Source: Notolepis coatsorum (taxonomy: Eukaryota; Chordata; Actinopteri; Aulopiformes; Paralepididae). Taken from it: a stretch of 64,000 nucleotides of DNA. The notes under the pieces are model-generated. The model ran no database searches. It saw only the letters and a list, made by a program, of their open reading frames with translations, and was not told where the DNA came from. A program made the position numbers and the translations under genes. The DNA lies in contig OZ020593.1 of the NCBI GenBank assembly GCA_963971535.1, forward strand, positions 17,630,822 through 17,694,821, read 5' to 3'. This document shows, one piece after another, positions 20,981-32,240 of the stretch (positions are counted from its first letter, which is position 1; the number at the start of each line of letters is the position of its first letter).

Positions 20981-21640
20981 TTTTGATTTTGATTTTATTA
21001 CGGATCCCCATTAGTCTTCCTGGGGTCCACACAAAAAAACATACAAAAACAATTATTGCAAAACAGAATTATTAAAAGCCACTACTCAACATACAATACA
21101 CAATAAAACTAACAATTAAGATGGCTAAAATTACATGCAAGCAAAGAAACAGAAAACAAAAAAACAAAACAAAACAAAATACAAAATACAGTGTTAAATA
21201 CAATTTAAGATTGTTTTTAAAATTGAATATTTTTAAGAATTGCTTTTAGAATGCTCATCAATGTTACTAAAACATCAATTTCACCATACCTTTAAAAAGA
21301 AAAGAAAAAACACACAAAGTAATCAGAAGAAGTTTTGGATAACATGGCTGCAGCTACACTCATGCATGACATATATTAATTTCCTTCCGGATTATGGCTC
21401 CTTTGAGTTTCTTTTTGAAACTGTCCTTGTTTTCCGTCCGTATAATATGTAATGGGATCCTATTCCAGTATGTTATGGCTCTATACATTGCAGTTTTCTT
21501 TAGAGCGTTGGTTCTAGGCAGAGGTAGGGTGAAGCAAAACACTGCTTCTACCTGGGGTCCTAACACACAACCTACAACATTACAGTACATTACATTACAG
21601 TAACAAAAAAACAATAAAAACATAAGAAACACCTTAGCCT
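20980..21640 (-). pseudogene. LINE 3' end with C-terminal ORF2 remnant
   Basis: The minus strand encodes LPLPRTNALKKTAMYRAITY followed by WNRIPLHIIRTENKDSFKKK (about 21555-21400), the usual C-terminal motif of non-LTR reverse transcriptase proteins. The 3' end reads GGACCCCAGGAAGACTAATG, GGGATCCGTAATAAAATCA, a familiar fish LINE terminus. The rest of the protein is absent. Confidence 0.7.
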
Positions 21641-22109
21641 AAGCACATTCTCAACATCTTCAAAATCTCACAAAAAAAAACACACAAAGGCTCCAACCAC
21701 AAATACAATACTAACTAAACTAACTATTACTAAACTACCAATACTAACTAAATAAATCAGTAACTCAACTGTATTTCACCATTCATAACAGCATCTTTAT
21801 CTTCACAGGTATACAATTCCAGTATGCAGCAGCTCTGGTGAGTGCATAATCAGCGTATCCCCCTGAAATGAAAATCATACGAGGGAGTAGTTATTTGGAT
21901 AATTGTACGCAGCTCCCTTCTCCTCTTCTGCGGTTCTCCCTCGTGCCTCCTCAGACCATGAAGACGGGAGGACGAGGCTGGACGTCTGAAGTGAACGACC
22001 CGTCTGGAATAACGCAGTAGCTGTGGAAGACGGAGGTTCAATAACTTTTTTTATTTCACTTCTGAAGCATGATCGATATCTATAGCTCAAATCACAAATG
22101 CACCGTGTG
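21641..22109. other. Unassigned A-rich sequence
   Basis: CAAACTAACTATTACTAAAC-type low complexity up to 21760, then unique sequence. No supported gene. Confidence 0.4.
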
Positions 22110-22215
22110 GAGTCTTTTCACCACGTCAATCAGCACCTGCTAAACGGGTCTGAGCCTTTAGCTCAGCTGGTCAGTGCAGCCGCCTGTGGATCCAAAATCC
22201 GTCTGCCAGGCTACT
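22110..22215 (+). mobile_element. tRNA-like repeat S1, partial copy 2
   Basis: GTCAATCAGCACCTGCTAAA then CTTTAGCTCAGCTGGTCAGT and GCCTGTGGATCC match the other S1 copies. The B box is lost. Confidence 0.65.
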
Positions 22216-22234
22216 CACTAAGTCCAAAGAAATC

Positions 22235-22530
22235 ACATCACTAGCTCCCGGTAAACTCCAGAGTAAATTACAAGGTCCTGGTGTTCGCCTACAGAGCCCT
22301 CCATGGGCAAGACACCCCCACTCCCTCAGAGCTCATTTTTAAAAGGCAGCTAAAAACGTACTTCTACAGGCAGGCTTCTTTCTGCTTATGTTTATGTCTT
22401 CTTTTTGTTTTTTGTTCTTTATTCTGTTGTTTTAGCTCATTTTAATGTTTTATTATTTTGTATTGTATTTTTACTGATGTTTTATGAAAATGCTGTAATA
22501 TACATGTATATAGGGCACTATATAAATAAT
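22235..22530 (+). pseudogene. L2-type LINE 3' end
   Basis: Codon fragments (CTCCCTCAGAGCTC, AAAACGTACTTCTACAGGCA, encoding a KTYFYRQAF-like end), then GGGCACTATATAAATAATG and a TTAC simple repeat as tail. This arrangement is typical for L2-type LINEs. Strongly 5' truncated. Confidence 0.75.
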
Positions 22531-22728
<198 letters not shown>

Positions 22729-22749
22729 TGGTCCCAGGTTAAAATATAC

Positions 22750-23003
22750 TCTGTAACCAGGTTTGTAGCGACAGGGGTGGGATCTCAGTCCCTGGGAAAG
22801 TGTGCGCATGAAGGAATAACGCGCGAGGACACACTTCATGGAGGGAGGATGACTGTAAACTATACAGTACTAACGAGTCGGGTGCAGTCAACCAGCACCT
22901 GCTAACGGGTCTGAGCCTTTTCGCTCAGCTGGTTAGTGCGACGAATGCCTGTGGATCCTACGGTCCCAGGTTCAAATCCACTCGGTTACATTGGTGATAA
23001 CAA
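22750..23003 (+). mobile_element. tRNA-like repeat S1, copy 3 (best preserved)
   Basis: GTAGCGACAGGGGTGGGATC, GCGCGAGGACACACTTCATG, then an A box GCTCAGCTGGTTA (22923-22935) and B box GGTTCAAATCC (22969-22979). Box spacing is close to that of a tRNA gene but the arms do not fold into a clean cloverleaf, so I call it tRNA-derived rather than a tRNA gene. Confidence 0.7.
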
Positions 23004-23140
23004 ATCAAATCAAATCAAATTTATTTGTAAGGCCCGACAACACACATTAATGTCCCCATGGGCCGTACATGTCTTCTTTAAACAAGTCAAGAAGAAACAT
23101 AACAATAAGTCAAGAACAGAACAAGAACACCATAAGGTCC
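23004..23140 (-). mobile_element. LINE tail fragment, family also at 34528-34600
   Basis: Four CAAAT units, then ATTAATGTCCCCATGGGCCG and CTTCTTTAAACAAGTCAAGA, shared with 34528-34600. The CAAAT units read as a reverse tail. Confidence 0.6.
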
Positions 23141-23551
23141 AACAAATTTAAAATAAATGCAAATAAATGAAAGAATGCAAGCACTCCCAGACAGGCAGTG
23201 TGGAGGAAATACACCTTAGAAGGGCCATTCAAGGGGGGATCTCCCTTCTTAGATGTCGGTGATAGTAGTGTTGCAGACTAACAGTTGGTAAGCATGCACT
23301 CATGTGTGTAGTGAAACACAGATGAGTGCATGCAATAACTGAACATTTTGAAAGATTAAAGATAGAGCTGATAGCGATAGTAACTGAACATTTTGAAAGA
23401 TTAAAGATAGAGCTGATAGCGAATCTATTTGAGGCACAGGGGCGGCGCAAAGAGGGTCGCGTCCTCCCCGTCTTAATCACGGGACATTCAACACTCCGGT
23501 CATTGCTCCGAGACAGCCGGAGACAGGGAGATAGGGGGCGGCGCAGAGAGG
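23141..23551. repeat. Short local duplications
   Basis: AACTGAACATTTTGAAAGAT through GATAGCGA is duplicated in tandem (23338 and 23383). GAGGGTCGC is preceded by GGCGGCGCA both at 23442 and 23538. Confidence 0.7.
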
Positions 23552-23726
23552 GTCGCAACCAGTGGCGGCCGCCACTGTCTTCTCCACTAGGGGCGCTATA
23601 ACAAACATTTTGCAAACATGTACAAGGCACGCATTGGCGAATATTATCACCATTGCCATCGATCAATATATGATCACAGTCAGTCAAATGCAACCACGTT
23701 TCCAATAGCCCAACACAAACACGCAC

Positions 23727-23893
<167 letters not shown>

Positions 23894-23997
23894 GATGATG
23901 TCAGATCGATTCAATAATAAGCACATATGTATATCTCGTCATTTTAAACAAGTTACCATTCATTGTCTGAGTGGTTATGCCCCACACGCGGTGAAAT

Positions 23998-24032
23998 GAG
24001 AGAGAGAGAGCGAGAGCGAGAGCGAGAGCGAG

Positions 24033-24084
<52 letters not shown>

Positions 24085-24122
24085 CGAGAGAAAGAGAAAG
24101 AGAAAGAGAGAGAGAGAGAGAG
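23998..24122. repeat. (GA)n microsatellite
   Basis: GA repeats with regular GCGAGA variants; complementary to the CT tract 100 bases to its left. Confidence 0.97.
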
Positions 24123-24329
24123 ATCCAACTATACCTTGTTGAGGTGAAACGCACAGTGGTCCAGCAGGGCAGAAGGGCTTGATAAAGTATATCCACTCCA
24201 CTCCACTGTCCAGATTGTGTTGATGTCCATTTTCCATGCATGTCCAGTTGTCCACACTGCATCAATATAGCTTGTTGTTAACCAACAACGGCAACAAGTA
24301 CTGTGAAGAGCTGTGTCTTTGCCCATTTC

Positions 24330-24600
24330 CTCGTCAAACAGCCTGCAAACTACCTGGCGTTCTATCGCCCTGCTCTAAGACAAACTCTAACCTTAACCAA
24401 CTTTGAAAGAGTGCCTAAGCTTAGTTAACCGTCGAAAGAACTTGCCTTCACGTTCTAAGACAAATAGCTGCATAACAACAACACAGTCTGCCAACCTAGA
24501 AGCTAGAAAATGGTGTTGGCCAATCAGAGAGAGCGTCTCCGCGAAATGCGGCTAAGGAAAAAAATGCTGCTACGGAAAAAAATTATAGACGCTGCTGCTT
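24330..24600 (-). mobile_element. F1-related internal fragment
   Basis: Reverse-complement match to 50900-51130: CAAACTACCTGGCGTTCTAT, AACCAACTTTGAAAGAGTGC, CTAAGCTTA, and CCAATCAGAGAGAGCGTCTC. It is followed by GAAATGCGGCTA as in 51250. Confidence 0.7.
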
Positions 24601-24960
24601 AGACCGCTTCAAATCGCGCCCGGCTTCCATCATAAACATCATATTTCAACGCACAGCGCATTACGCACTGATTGGCTGCGACGGATACAGCGATCAAACA
24701 GTGACGCCCACTCAGAGCGCTATTGCGTCTAGCCCGAGATAAATACGGCAGGAGAAATGCGGCTAAGGTAATGGAACGTTCTTTATCAGACAGAATCGTC
24801 ACTTCCTGTTCAGGAAAACGATTATTAATATTTTATATTTTAACGTTATATTGTGCATTGGAAACACAAACATACTTAAAATGAGTAAATATTATTCATT
24901 TTAAACATGTTTATTTTATTTTTAGGGGTCTAAAATAAAAATAAAAATAAAACATTTTCT
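24601..24960. other. Unassigned interior of the hAT-like element
   Basis: GC-balanced to 24830, then AT-rich. GAAATGCGGCTAAGG recurs at 24542 and 24752. No gene seen. Confidence 0.4.
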
Positions 24961-25216
24961 TCTTCTCTTGCTCTCTTTACCAAGGGGGCGGCAGGGGGGG
25001 CGGCGCCCTAGCGCCCCCCAGTGGCGGCCACTGGTCGCAACCTCCCCGACATCATCATCATCATGTTATCATCATAACAGTGGGATCTCACTGCCCTGTG
25101 AATCTAACCAGGTTTGTAGCGACGGGGTGGGATCACCTTATATGTGTACTGTATACTTACTTCATCAGAGCATATATTTCGCCTTTTTAGATTATATATA
25201 TTAGATTAGATTATTA

Positions 25217-25217
25217 G

Positions 25218-25300
<83 letters not shown>
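25217..25300. repeat. (TA)n microsatellite
   Basis: Pure alternating AT. Confidence 0.97.
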
Positions 25301-25304
<4 letters not shown>

Positions 25305-25442
25305 AATTGTTTTACTGTACTATAATTGTATGACCTGTATCATGTCTTCTACTACCTGTACCTCCCCTCCCCCCTCCCCCATGCTGCTATGGTGCCTGAA
25401 TTTCCCCAAGGGGATCAATAAAGGAATATCTTATCTTATCTT
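25301..25442 (+). mobile_element. LINE 3' end with (ATCTT)n tail
   Basis: CATGCTGCTATGGTGCCTGA then TTTCCCCAAGGGGATCAATA, AAGGAATATC and ATCTT repeats. The same tail closes the fragment at 33640-33995. Confidence 0.65.
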
Positions 25443-25639
25443 AACCCTGGAAAAGTGTACACATGAATGAAGGAACGCCCAAGGACACACTTCTCGAGGT
25501 GAGGATGACCTTAAACTACTACCGGTAGAGTCGGTCGCAGTCAATCAGCAACTGCTAGCGGGTCTGTCTGACCCTTTAGCTCAGTTGGTTAGTGCGGCCA
25601 CCTGTGGATCCACTCGGTTACACTACTGTATATATGGTC

Positions 25640-26165
25640 GTCGGACACATGCGACTTCTCTCATGATGCCTGAAAAAGACCAGTGCAACAACAGCATGAC
25701 CAGGACTTGAACTAACAATGCTTGGGCACCCAAGTGGCGACCCATGTAACGCGCTGCGTCGCGTATTCACGTTACGTTTAAGTTAAAAAAAAATATATAT
25801 ATATATATTTTTTTACTTAAACGTAACGTGAATATATTTTGTATACAATATGGAAATATATTACGTATATGACTATAACATAATGTACATATTTTCCCTG
25901 TGGTTGATAAGCACTTTATTTATGTATTTTAAACATATTTCCGTATCCTTCCATCGGGCTGCATGATTTTAAAACAGCTAGAACATAAATAAACAGAACC
26001 CTGTAATGACATTCACCGTGTGCTGTTCACTCTGTATGCTTTCACAGCTATAGCAGTAGCACACATACTGTAGTAGTACCGCTGCTAAGCAACTACTGTA
26101 TATCAATATGATGTGGAACAATTGGACCAGATATTATTCATGGGGGCGGACAACAGAGTTTTTGA
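25640..26165. other. Unassigned, with a 71-bp AT palindrome
   Basis: Bases 25764-25834 form an inverted repeat: arm TATTCACGTTACGTTTAAGT and its complement around an A/T core. The rest is not recognised. Confidence 0.6.
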
Positions 26166-26169
26166 TTAA

Positions 26170-26390
26170 GTTTACTGGCGAAATGACATGTTGCAACATG
26201 GAGAGACATGGGTTACAGCAATGGGCCCTATTGCCTGGATCTCTGTAGAATGGCGAGCTAGCAAAGTATTTATACAGGAGAGTGGACAAATCAAGTGGAG
26301 CACTGACAAACATAGAATGAATTATAGATATTGTGTACAGAGATATCGGGAATTATAGATATGATGTACAGAGATATCTGGATAACGATG
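26170..26390 (-). repeat. Interspersed repeat R2, copy 2
   Basis: Inverted relative to 20630-20830 (CATGTTGCAACATGGAGAG, CAAATCAAGTGGAGC, TATGATGTACAGAGATAT). Confidence 0.7.
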
Positions 26391-26735
26391 TATACATGAA
26401 AAGGCTGTGTGTGTGTGTGTGTGTGTACAGGTTGAAGGCTATGTGTAGAAAGAGTGGGAGATAGTGTAGATAGGTCTAGGACTGTATACAATTGTACTGT
26501 ATGTGTGTGCGTGCATGTAATAGTAAGTGAGAGGGAGAGATAGTGTCCTAGTGCATGTGTGTATTAGAAAGAGAGAGGTGTGTTGGTAAATAGGACACAT
26601 ATGATCACAGAGGCTTAACAACTGTATCGATATCATATTTATTGTCACAGGAGCCGAACAACTATATCAATATCACCTTTATTATCACAGGAGCTTAATA
26701 ACTATGTAATGCCATGCTCGCGGTGGCCATATTGA
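26391..26735. repeat. Low complexity TG/AG-rich sequence
   Basis: Short TG run at 26408-26425 and AGTGAGAGGGAGAGA words. TTATTGTCACAGGAGC recurs at 26640 and 26678. Confidence 0.6.
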
Positions 26736-26739
26736 TCGG

Positions 26740-27139
26740 TTTCTTTTGGGAGTTAAATTATGGAATAGCCTTAGTGACGGGTTGAAGTTGTGTACTTCTC
26801 AGGGGAGATTTAAAATTAAAATTATTCAGGAGTACAGTTTTGAGTAAAACATGAAACATTTGTTTTTTTCAAAAAATTATATTTTTTTTTATCTTGCAGC
26901 ATATTTTAAGTTATTGTTTGTATAAAATATATTTAGTTTTTAAGAATTTGTAAAGGATAGGCATCTGCTTCAGCCTATTCCTTTTTTTAGGTCATTGATT
27001 TTCGATTTTCTGTGTGAGCTTACCTTGAATATGTACATTTGTGATTTTATTTCTTTTTCTATTTGTAAGTCCACACAAGTGTGTTTTTGATTTATCTGTA
27101 AACAAGACCGAAAAATAAACTTTTTTCATTCATTCATTC
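26740..27139 (+). pseudogene. LINE 3' end with (CATT)n tail
   Basis: A short coding remnant then CATCTGCTTCAGCCTATTCC and, near the end, GACCGAAAAATAAAC followed by CATT units. This 3' UTR wording is common in fish LINEs. Family not certain. Confidence 0.55.
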
Positions 27140-28155
27140 AAGTTTGCAGATGATGACACAACGGTAGTGGGCCTCATCAAAAACAATGAGGCCTACAGGG
27201 AGGAGGTCCAGCAAATAACAACTCCAGCTTCAAATTCATGGGTGTCCGTCCACATCTCCGAGATCCTCTCTTCGACCCTCAACACCTCATCACTGGTCAA
27301 GAAGGCTCACCAGGGCCTCTTCTTCCTGAGGAGACTGAGGAAAGCCCACCAGTCCCCTTAGATTCTGGTGAACTTCTACCAGTGCACCATATAAAGCATA
27401 CTGTACTCACCAACTGCTGCACTGCCTCAGACCGGAAAGCACTGCAGAGGGTGATGAAAACCGCCCAACGCATCACCGGTACATCACTCCCTGCAATTAA
27501 GACTATTCATTAAAAACTGAGGAAGGTGGGCGGCTAAGTGGCAAGGCGCTCGCCACTAATGCAGGAGATGCTGGGTTCGAGCCCAGCTCTCGGCATTGCT
27601 ACCAGCTTGGCTGGTCGTTCATACTAACACAATTGGCAGTGTTAGGGGTGGGAAGCTGGTGGGTGGGGATCGGGCGTTGTGGACAGCGACTCCTACAGGT
27701 CGGTTGGTGTGCCTGCGCAGCAGAATCAGGAAGTGGCGGGGGCAGCGTCATGTGTTACTCCTCGCCACTGAGAGATCGCGCTGTTCACGTGAAAAGATGC
27801 GACGGCTGCTTCCTCGAGTACCGGAGCGGACACGTGATGCAAGGCTTCGTCCACATTGCAGCCGGCTTGTGGGAGGCAAGGCCTAACAGCGTTCGAGACA
27901 GGGGATGGTAGAATTGGATAATACGAAATTGGGATGGGAGAAAAATAGAAAATGGGAGAAAAAAGTAGATCCAAAAAAAAACTGAGGAAGGTGTCGCAAC
28001 ATTGTCGAGGACACCTCTCACTCCAATCACAGACTGTTTGCCCTCCTTCCCACTGGGAGGCGCTATAGGAATCTCCGCTCCAAGTCAAGCAGGCTCAGGA
28101 ACGGCTTCTTCTCCTCAGCTGTCATCTCTCTGAACTCTGTACCACTATGACCATA
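27140..28155 (+). pseudogene. CR1/Rex1-type LINE reverse transcriptase relic, split by a SINE
   Basis: FADDTTVVGLIKNNEAYREE (about 27143-27200) carries the catalytic FADD box. After an internal deletion the reading continues with SWVSVHISEILSSTLNTSSL, VKKAHQGLFFLRRLRK, then in another frame RKALQRVMKTAQRITGTSLP. Beyond the SINE (27529-27976) it resumes with codons for SHRLFALLPTGRR-like and RSKSSRLRNGFFSS-like residues up to about 28130. Several frameshifts and deletions: a dead copy. Confidence 0.85.
27529..27976 (+). mobile_element. Long tRNA-derived SINE, family S2, copy 2 (full length)
   Basis: The head has TAAGTGGCAAGGCGCTCGCC (A-box region) and a perfect B-box core GGTTCGAGCCC near 27576. 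The tail is GGGAGAAAAATAGAAAATGG. It is flanked by the 17-bp direct repeat AAAAACTGAGGAAGGTG (27512-27528 and 27977-27993). About 448 bp, long for a SINE. Confidence 0.88.
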
Positions 28156-28525
28156 GATATATAGATATCTATGACTATGACAGCCCCACCCCCATACCGT
28201 ATAAACTCTGAACTCTGAACCCCATTGCCTATATTCAATATGGGCTCTGTTAGCCATATTGTTACTCATACTGTAAGAACTCTGAACTCTGTTGCCATTT
28301 ATACCTGCCTACAACTTCAGTGTCTACAACTGCCCTACACTGTAATAACTACCTACCTCAAACTATAGTCTACCCATATATGTAACTGTATGATAGCATG
28401 TACAATAATGCTTTGTATACCATATATATATAATTATATATTCATATTTACTGTATATATATGTATCCACATGTGTCTGAATATACTGTACCTGCATATA
28501 CAAATGTTTTATACCTGTATATAAC
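28156..28525. other. 3' region of the CR1/Rex1-type relic
   Basis: GAACTCTGAACTCTG words and TA-rich DNA, no gene. Probably 3' UTR of the preceding LINE. Confidence 0.35.
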
Positions 28526-28526
28526 T

Positions 28527-28605
28527 TCGATGCCCCGAGTGGGAGTTGAACCCCGGTCTCCCACACCGCGGGCAGCAACACAGACCGCTATACCAAGAGG
28601 TGAAT
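28527..28605 (-). mobile_element. tRNA-derived fragment
   Basis: Minus strand reads CCTCTTGGTATAGCGGTCTG, then CCCGCGGTGTGGG (3-bp stem with 7-base loop) and GGGGTTCAACTCCC. Boxes A and B are recognisable but the T arm mispairs, so a pseudo-tRNA or SINE head is more likely than a functional tRNA. Confidence 0.45.
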
Positions 28606-29215
28606 TCACTTCTAAGTACTGGGTTTATGCGTCTTTTGAGGATGTGAGAGTGAGTTTAACCCATAGCACCGCTACTCACCCCAGCCCTTCTTGACTGCGC
28701 TTCACGATACCATCCGTTACATATATATATGTACATAAACTACATATCCCTTACCTACTCTTACTTTAAACCGCTCGCAAGTATGGCTTAGGAACCATAG
28801 TGTTTTTATACCTGTATCACTGTACATAATACTATAACATCTGATTATCATTATTACTCAGTAGTACTCGTACTACTAGTATTTATATATCCTCCAGTTT
28901 AATCACTTGTACATTGTATATTGCTATTGTACGTCTTTACTGCTACATTTGCTACTTTGGAATCTAATCGAATCAATTGCATGCAATAATAAACAGGTCA
29001 TGTAATGGTTGAATTAGTCTGTGTAGCAAATACAGGAGTTGGGTATAGGGGGTCCCCTGGCAGAATTTAGCTTAGGGCCTCAAAGAGGCTAAGACCGGCA
29101 CTGAGGATAACCTTGGGCTTGGGTATATTATAGATCTTGCCAATTATAGCCCATATATTTCACCTGTGTCTCCACTCAGAGTAACATCATGAATGAATGA
29201 ACAGGTGTCTTTAAC
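28606..29215. other. Unassigned
   Basis: No gene. AT-rich with TACATATATAT at 28720. Confidence 0.4.
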
Positions 29216-29220
29216 TTGAC

Positions 29221-29250
29221 CTGACGAAGGTCCATCACGGATCAAAAACG
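29221..29250 (+). ncRNA. Decayed hammerhead-like motif
   Basis: CTGACGA, a 5-bp stem GGTCC/GGATC (one G-T pair) and AAAAAC. The invariant G of GAAA is replaced by A, so it would not be active. Compare 58264-58293. Confidence 0.3.
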
Positions 29251-30060
29251 CTGTCTGATTAATGAGGACATCTAAACGAGGGTTCCACCTTCAGATCATT
29301 GTTCTGCACTGAGGCTGTGATCACATTTGGACGCCTTTTTATTGCTCTCACGTGCGAGGCGTGGAGGTGTATGTTGTAGAGAATGGAACGTGCACAAGGG
29401 TGCAGGCAGCGACACCGCTTATTACCATGGCGACCTCGGCTAACATTACACAAGTCACATACATTACTGTACTCACAGCCTTCCAGGGTTCATATCTCGG
29501 TAAGACCTGCTCGTACAAACAAGGTTTGTCATAAACTGACTAATTAGCTCATTAGCGGTTGATTTGATTGTTTTTTTCAACCGAGAGCGCCAGAAAGAAG
29601 CGCCGCTCTAAAACGCGAGGGCGCATAGCTTGTAGAAGACATGCGCCCATCGCGACAAAACCATTGAAAGCAATAGAAAACAGCCTTAACAGAACCCACT
29701 GTCCATACGCGGTGCAGCTAATCTGTTACATTAGCACCCGGAAACTCATCCCATTGCTATGGCTGACCGAATGCCATTGCTTTCCCATGAACAAAGACAC
29801 ATGGACCATCTGGAGCCTATTTAGCCAAACATCGATACCTCAAAGGGGGAAACGGCAGCCTCCATTCTTTATTGGCTCTCTGGTAATAATGTTATGTTGT
29901 AATGATGCTCTCGCAGAGACTCAGCCCCCCATGCCAGGCATCATTTTCTGGCTCTCTGTTTGTTTTCCCCTCTCGGCCAGCTCCTCCTCCGTTCAATAAT
30001 TGTACCTCTTGATGCTTTATCATTCTATACCCGGGGATGAAAGAGTTTGAGTCTCTTTCA
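29251..30060. other. Unique sequence, possible conserved non-coding element at 29690-29995
   Basis: Bases 29690-29995 are complex, unrepeated and rich in AT-core words (GTAATAATGTTATGTTGTAA), unlike the surrounding repeats. An open frame of 143 codons overlaps but resembles nothing. Regulatory role is a guess. Confidence 0.25.
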
Positions 30061-30099
30061 TCTGCGACCACCGACCCCCCCCCCCCCCGTCCACCACTC

Positions 30100-30563
30100 C
30101 CCTCATCTCTCTCTTGCTTGCTATCTGTCTCTCCCTCACTCGCTATCTTGCTCTCTCTCTCCCTTCTCTCTTTCCCTCTCTCTGTCTCTCTCACTCCCTC
30201 TGTCTCTCTCTCCCTCGCTCTCCCTCTCTCTCTCACTCTCTCTCTCGCTATCTCTCTCCCCCTCACTCTTTTGCGCTCTCTCTGTCTCTCTCTCTCCCTC
30301 ACTCTCTTTTGCTCTCTCTCTCTCTCTCTCTTTCTCCTCTGTCTCTCTCTAGCTCTATCTCTCCCTGCTCTCTGTCTCTCTCGCTCTGTCTCGCTCTCTC
30401 TCCCTTACTCTCTTTCGCTCTCTGTCTCTCTGTCTCCCTCGCTCTCTCCCTCTCTCTCCCCCACTTTTTCTCTCTTCTCTCTCTCTGCTATCTCTCCTCT
30501 CCCTCACTCTCTTTTGATCCATCCATCTCTCTCTCCTCTCCACTGTCTCTCTCTTCCTCTGTC

Positions 30564-30595
<32 letters not shown>

Positions 30596-30648
30596 CCCTC
30601 ACTCTGTCTCTCTCCCTCGGCCTCTCTCTCTCTCCCTCAGTCTCTTTT

Positions 30649-30722
<74 letters not shown>

Positions 30723-30796
30723 CCTCTGTCTCACTCTCTCCCTCACTCTGTCTCTCTCTCTCTCCTCGCTCTCTCTCCTTCACTCGCTCTCTCTCC

Positions 30797-30856
<60 letters not shown>

Positions 30857-30919
30857 GCCCTCTGTCTCACTCTCTCCCTCACTCTCTCTCTCTCCCTCGC
30901 TCTCTCTCTCCTTCACTCG

Positions 30920-30985
<66 letters not shown>

Positions 30986-30995
30986 CTCTCTCTCC
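30100..30995. repeat. Long (CT)n-type polypyrimidine tract
   Basis: Almost 900 bases of C/T with words CTCTCTCCCTC and CTCTGTCTC. A C run precedes it (30074-30088). It produces spurious open frames up to 382 codons on the plus strand and RERERE-type frames on the minus strand. Confidence 0.97.
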
Positions 30996-31230
30996 AGCCT
31001 GGAGGGACTCAGCAGTTGACAAAACACCCCTCAGGCATGGCCTATCCGCGTTCAGTGGCAATAGATACAGTAGAGTATATACCCCCCCCCCCCACCCCCC
31101 ACCAGCCCCGGGAAAGCATGATTTACGATTATTATATTTCATTTTCTCTTATTTTTTGGTTTCACCTGACAGAGTGTTGAGATGAGGTGAGGGTAGTTTC
31201 ATCCAGAATTTCATCCTCTGCTTTGGTAGT
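30996..31230. other. Unassigned short unique segment
   Basis: Contains a C run at 31081-31092. No gene seen. Confidence 0.4.
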
Positions 31231-31252
31231 TTCTCTCTCACACACACACACA

Positions 31253-31330
<78 letters not shown>
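31231..31330. repeat. (CA)n microsatellite
   Basis: One ACC interruption at 31258; otherwise pure. Confidence 0.97.
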
Positions 31331-31331
<1 letters not shown>

Positions 31332-31755
31332 ATCCATGGCCCTTACAGTATAGCTACAGCCAATCTCTCTCTCACTTCACTGACCCCATTCTTGGCCTTT
31401 TCTACCATGGGTCATGGTTTTGATTCTGTGTGCGTGTGTGTGTGTGCATGTGTGTATGTGTGAGTGAGAGAGAGAGAGAGAGAGAGGTGGGGTCCATTCT
31501 CATATCACCACACCGAAAGCCTAATGAAGGCCTACAGTATACAGTATATACCCAAGAACCAGAAACCTCAACCACCAAGAAATGTTTCCTCGACAGTAAA
31601 TTGGTTAAATATTTAGATTTGAGCTGCACTCCGTGCAAACAAGGCACCTTTCAGTGTGGAGCCTATAAGGCGGGGAGGGTGTTGAAAAGGAGTGACGTCA
31701 AAATAAGTACATACTGTACTATATAAGTAACTGCATTAACGACATTCCTTCTTCA
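31331..31755. other. Unassigned with short TG and GA runs
   Basis: TG run 31430-31462 and GA run 31465-31487. No gene. Confidence 0.5.
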
Positions 31756-31804
31756 CAGTGGTGGAAAGTAACTAAGTATTTGTACTCAAGTAATAATAAT
31801 ATAA

Positions 31805-31915
31805 AAATTGTTCATTGTAAATCATTACATTTATATAGCGCTCTTCTAGACACTCAAAGCGCTCCCCACAATGTATGGTGGAAATTGCCTCCTTCACCAC
31901 CACTGGTAGCACCCA
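31805..31915. mobile_element. Interspersed repeat R3, fragment
   Basis: CATTTATATAGCGCTCTTCT and AGACACTCAAAGCGCTCCCC match 62670-62725. Confidence 0.75.
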
Positions 31916-31999
31916 ACCTTTAACCTCGTTCCCAGTTTTATTTCCTCCGTGAGATAAAGACTGGTAAAGCACTACGGCCGAAAGTGTCTGTGGGGTAGA

Positions 32000-32240
32000 A
32001 TTTCCGGTGTATGTACTTCCCCTGGAAGCTGCCTCCGAACGGACCAAACTTTTCCCGAATCCTGTCGGCAAACAAGCTAGAACGTCCCGGTCATGTAGTA
32101 AATTCTTCATGCAAAGCCGTTGCAGTGGCTTAAACGAGGAAATATTGTGCACTTCACACGTTTCTATAATTGTTTTGTTGAAACCGGAAAGCCTGTAGCC
32201 GGTACTTGCTGTACTTCCGTTTGCACACTTTAGGAGGCAT
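32000..32240 (-). pseudogene. RecQ-like helicase fragment
   Basis: Minus-strand translation around 32134-32042 reads FKPLQRLCMKNLLHDRDVLA followed by CLPTGFGKSLV. PTGFGKS is a Walker A (motif I) sequence and the preceding Q-containing helix fits the start of a RecQ/Werner-type helicase domain. Immediately after SLV the match stops, and no motif II (DEAH) follows. It lies inside the broken hAT-like element, so it is a captured or retroposed scrap, not a gene. Frame is open for 178 codons only because of chance. Confidence 0.55.

Larger units (their letters stand above)
25108..25632 (+). mobile_element. tRNA-like repeat S1, copy 4, split by a LINE tail and (TA)n
   Basis: GTTTGTAGCGACGGGGTGGG lies at 25111; the continuation CCCTGGAAAAGTGTACACAT resumes at 25445 and ends with TTTAGCTCAGTTGGTTAGTG. 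The inserted middle (25136-25442) contains the TA repeat and a LINE 3' end. Confidence 0.65.

Noticed and set aside
22900..22990. Functional tRNA gene
   Set aside because: A and B boxes are present but acceptor and anticodon stems do not pair, and the unit is dispersed.
30037..31185. 382-codon frame rich in serine and leucine
   Set aside because: Translation of a CT tract; microsatellite artefact.
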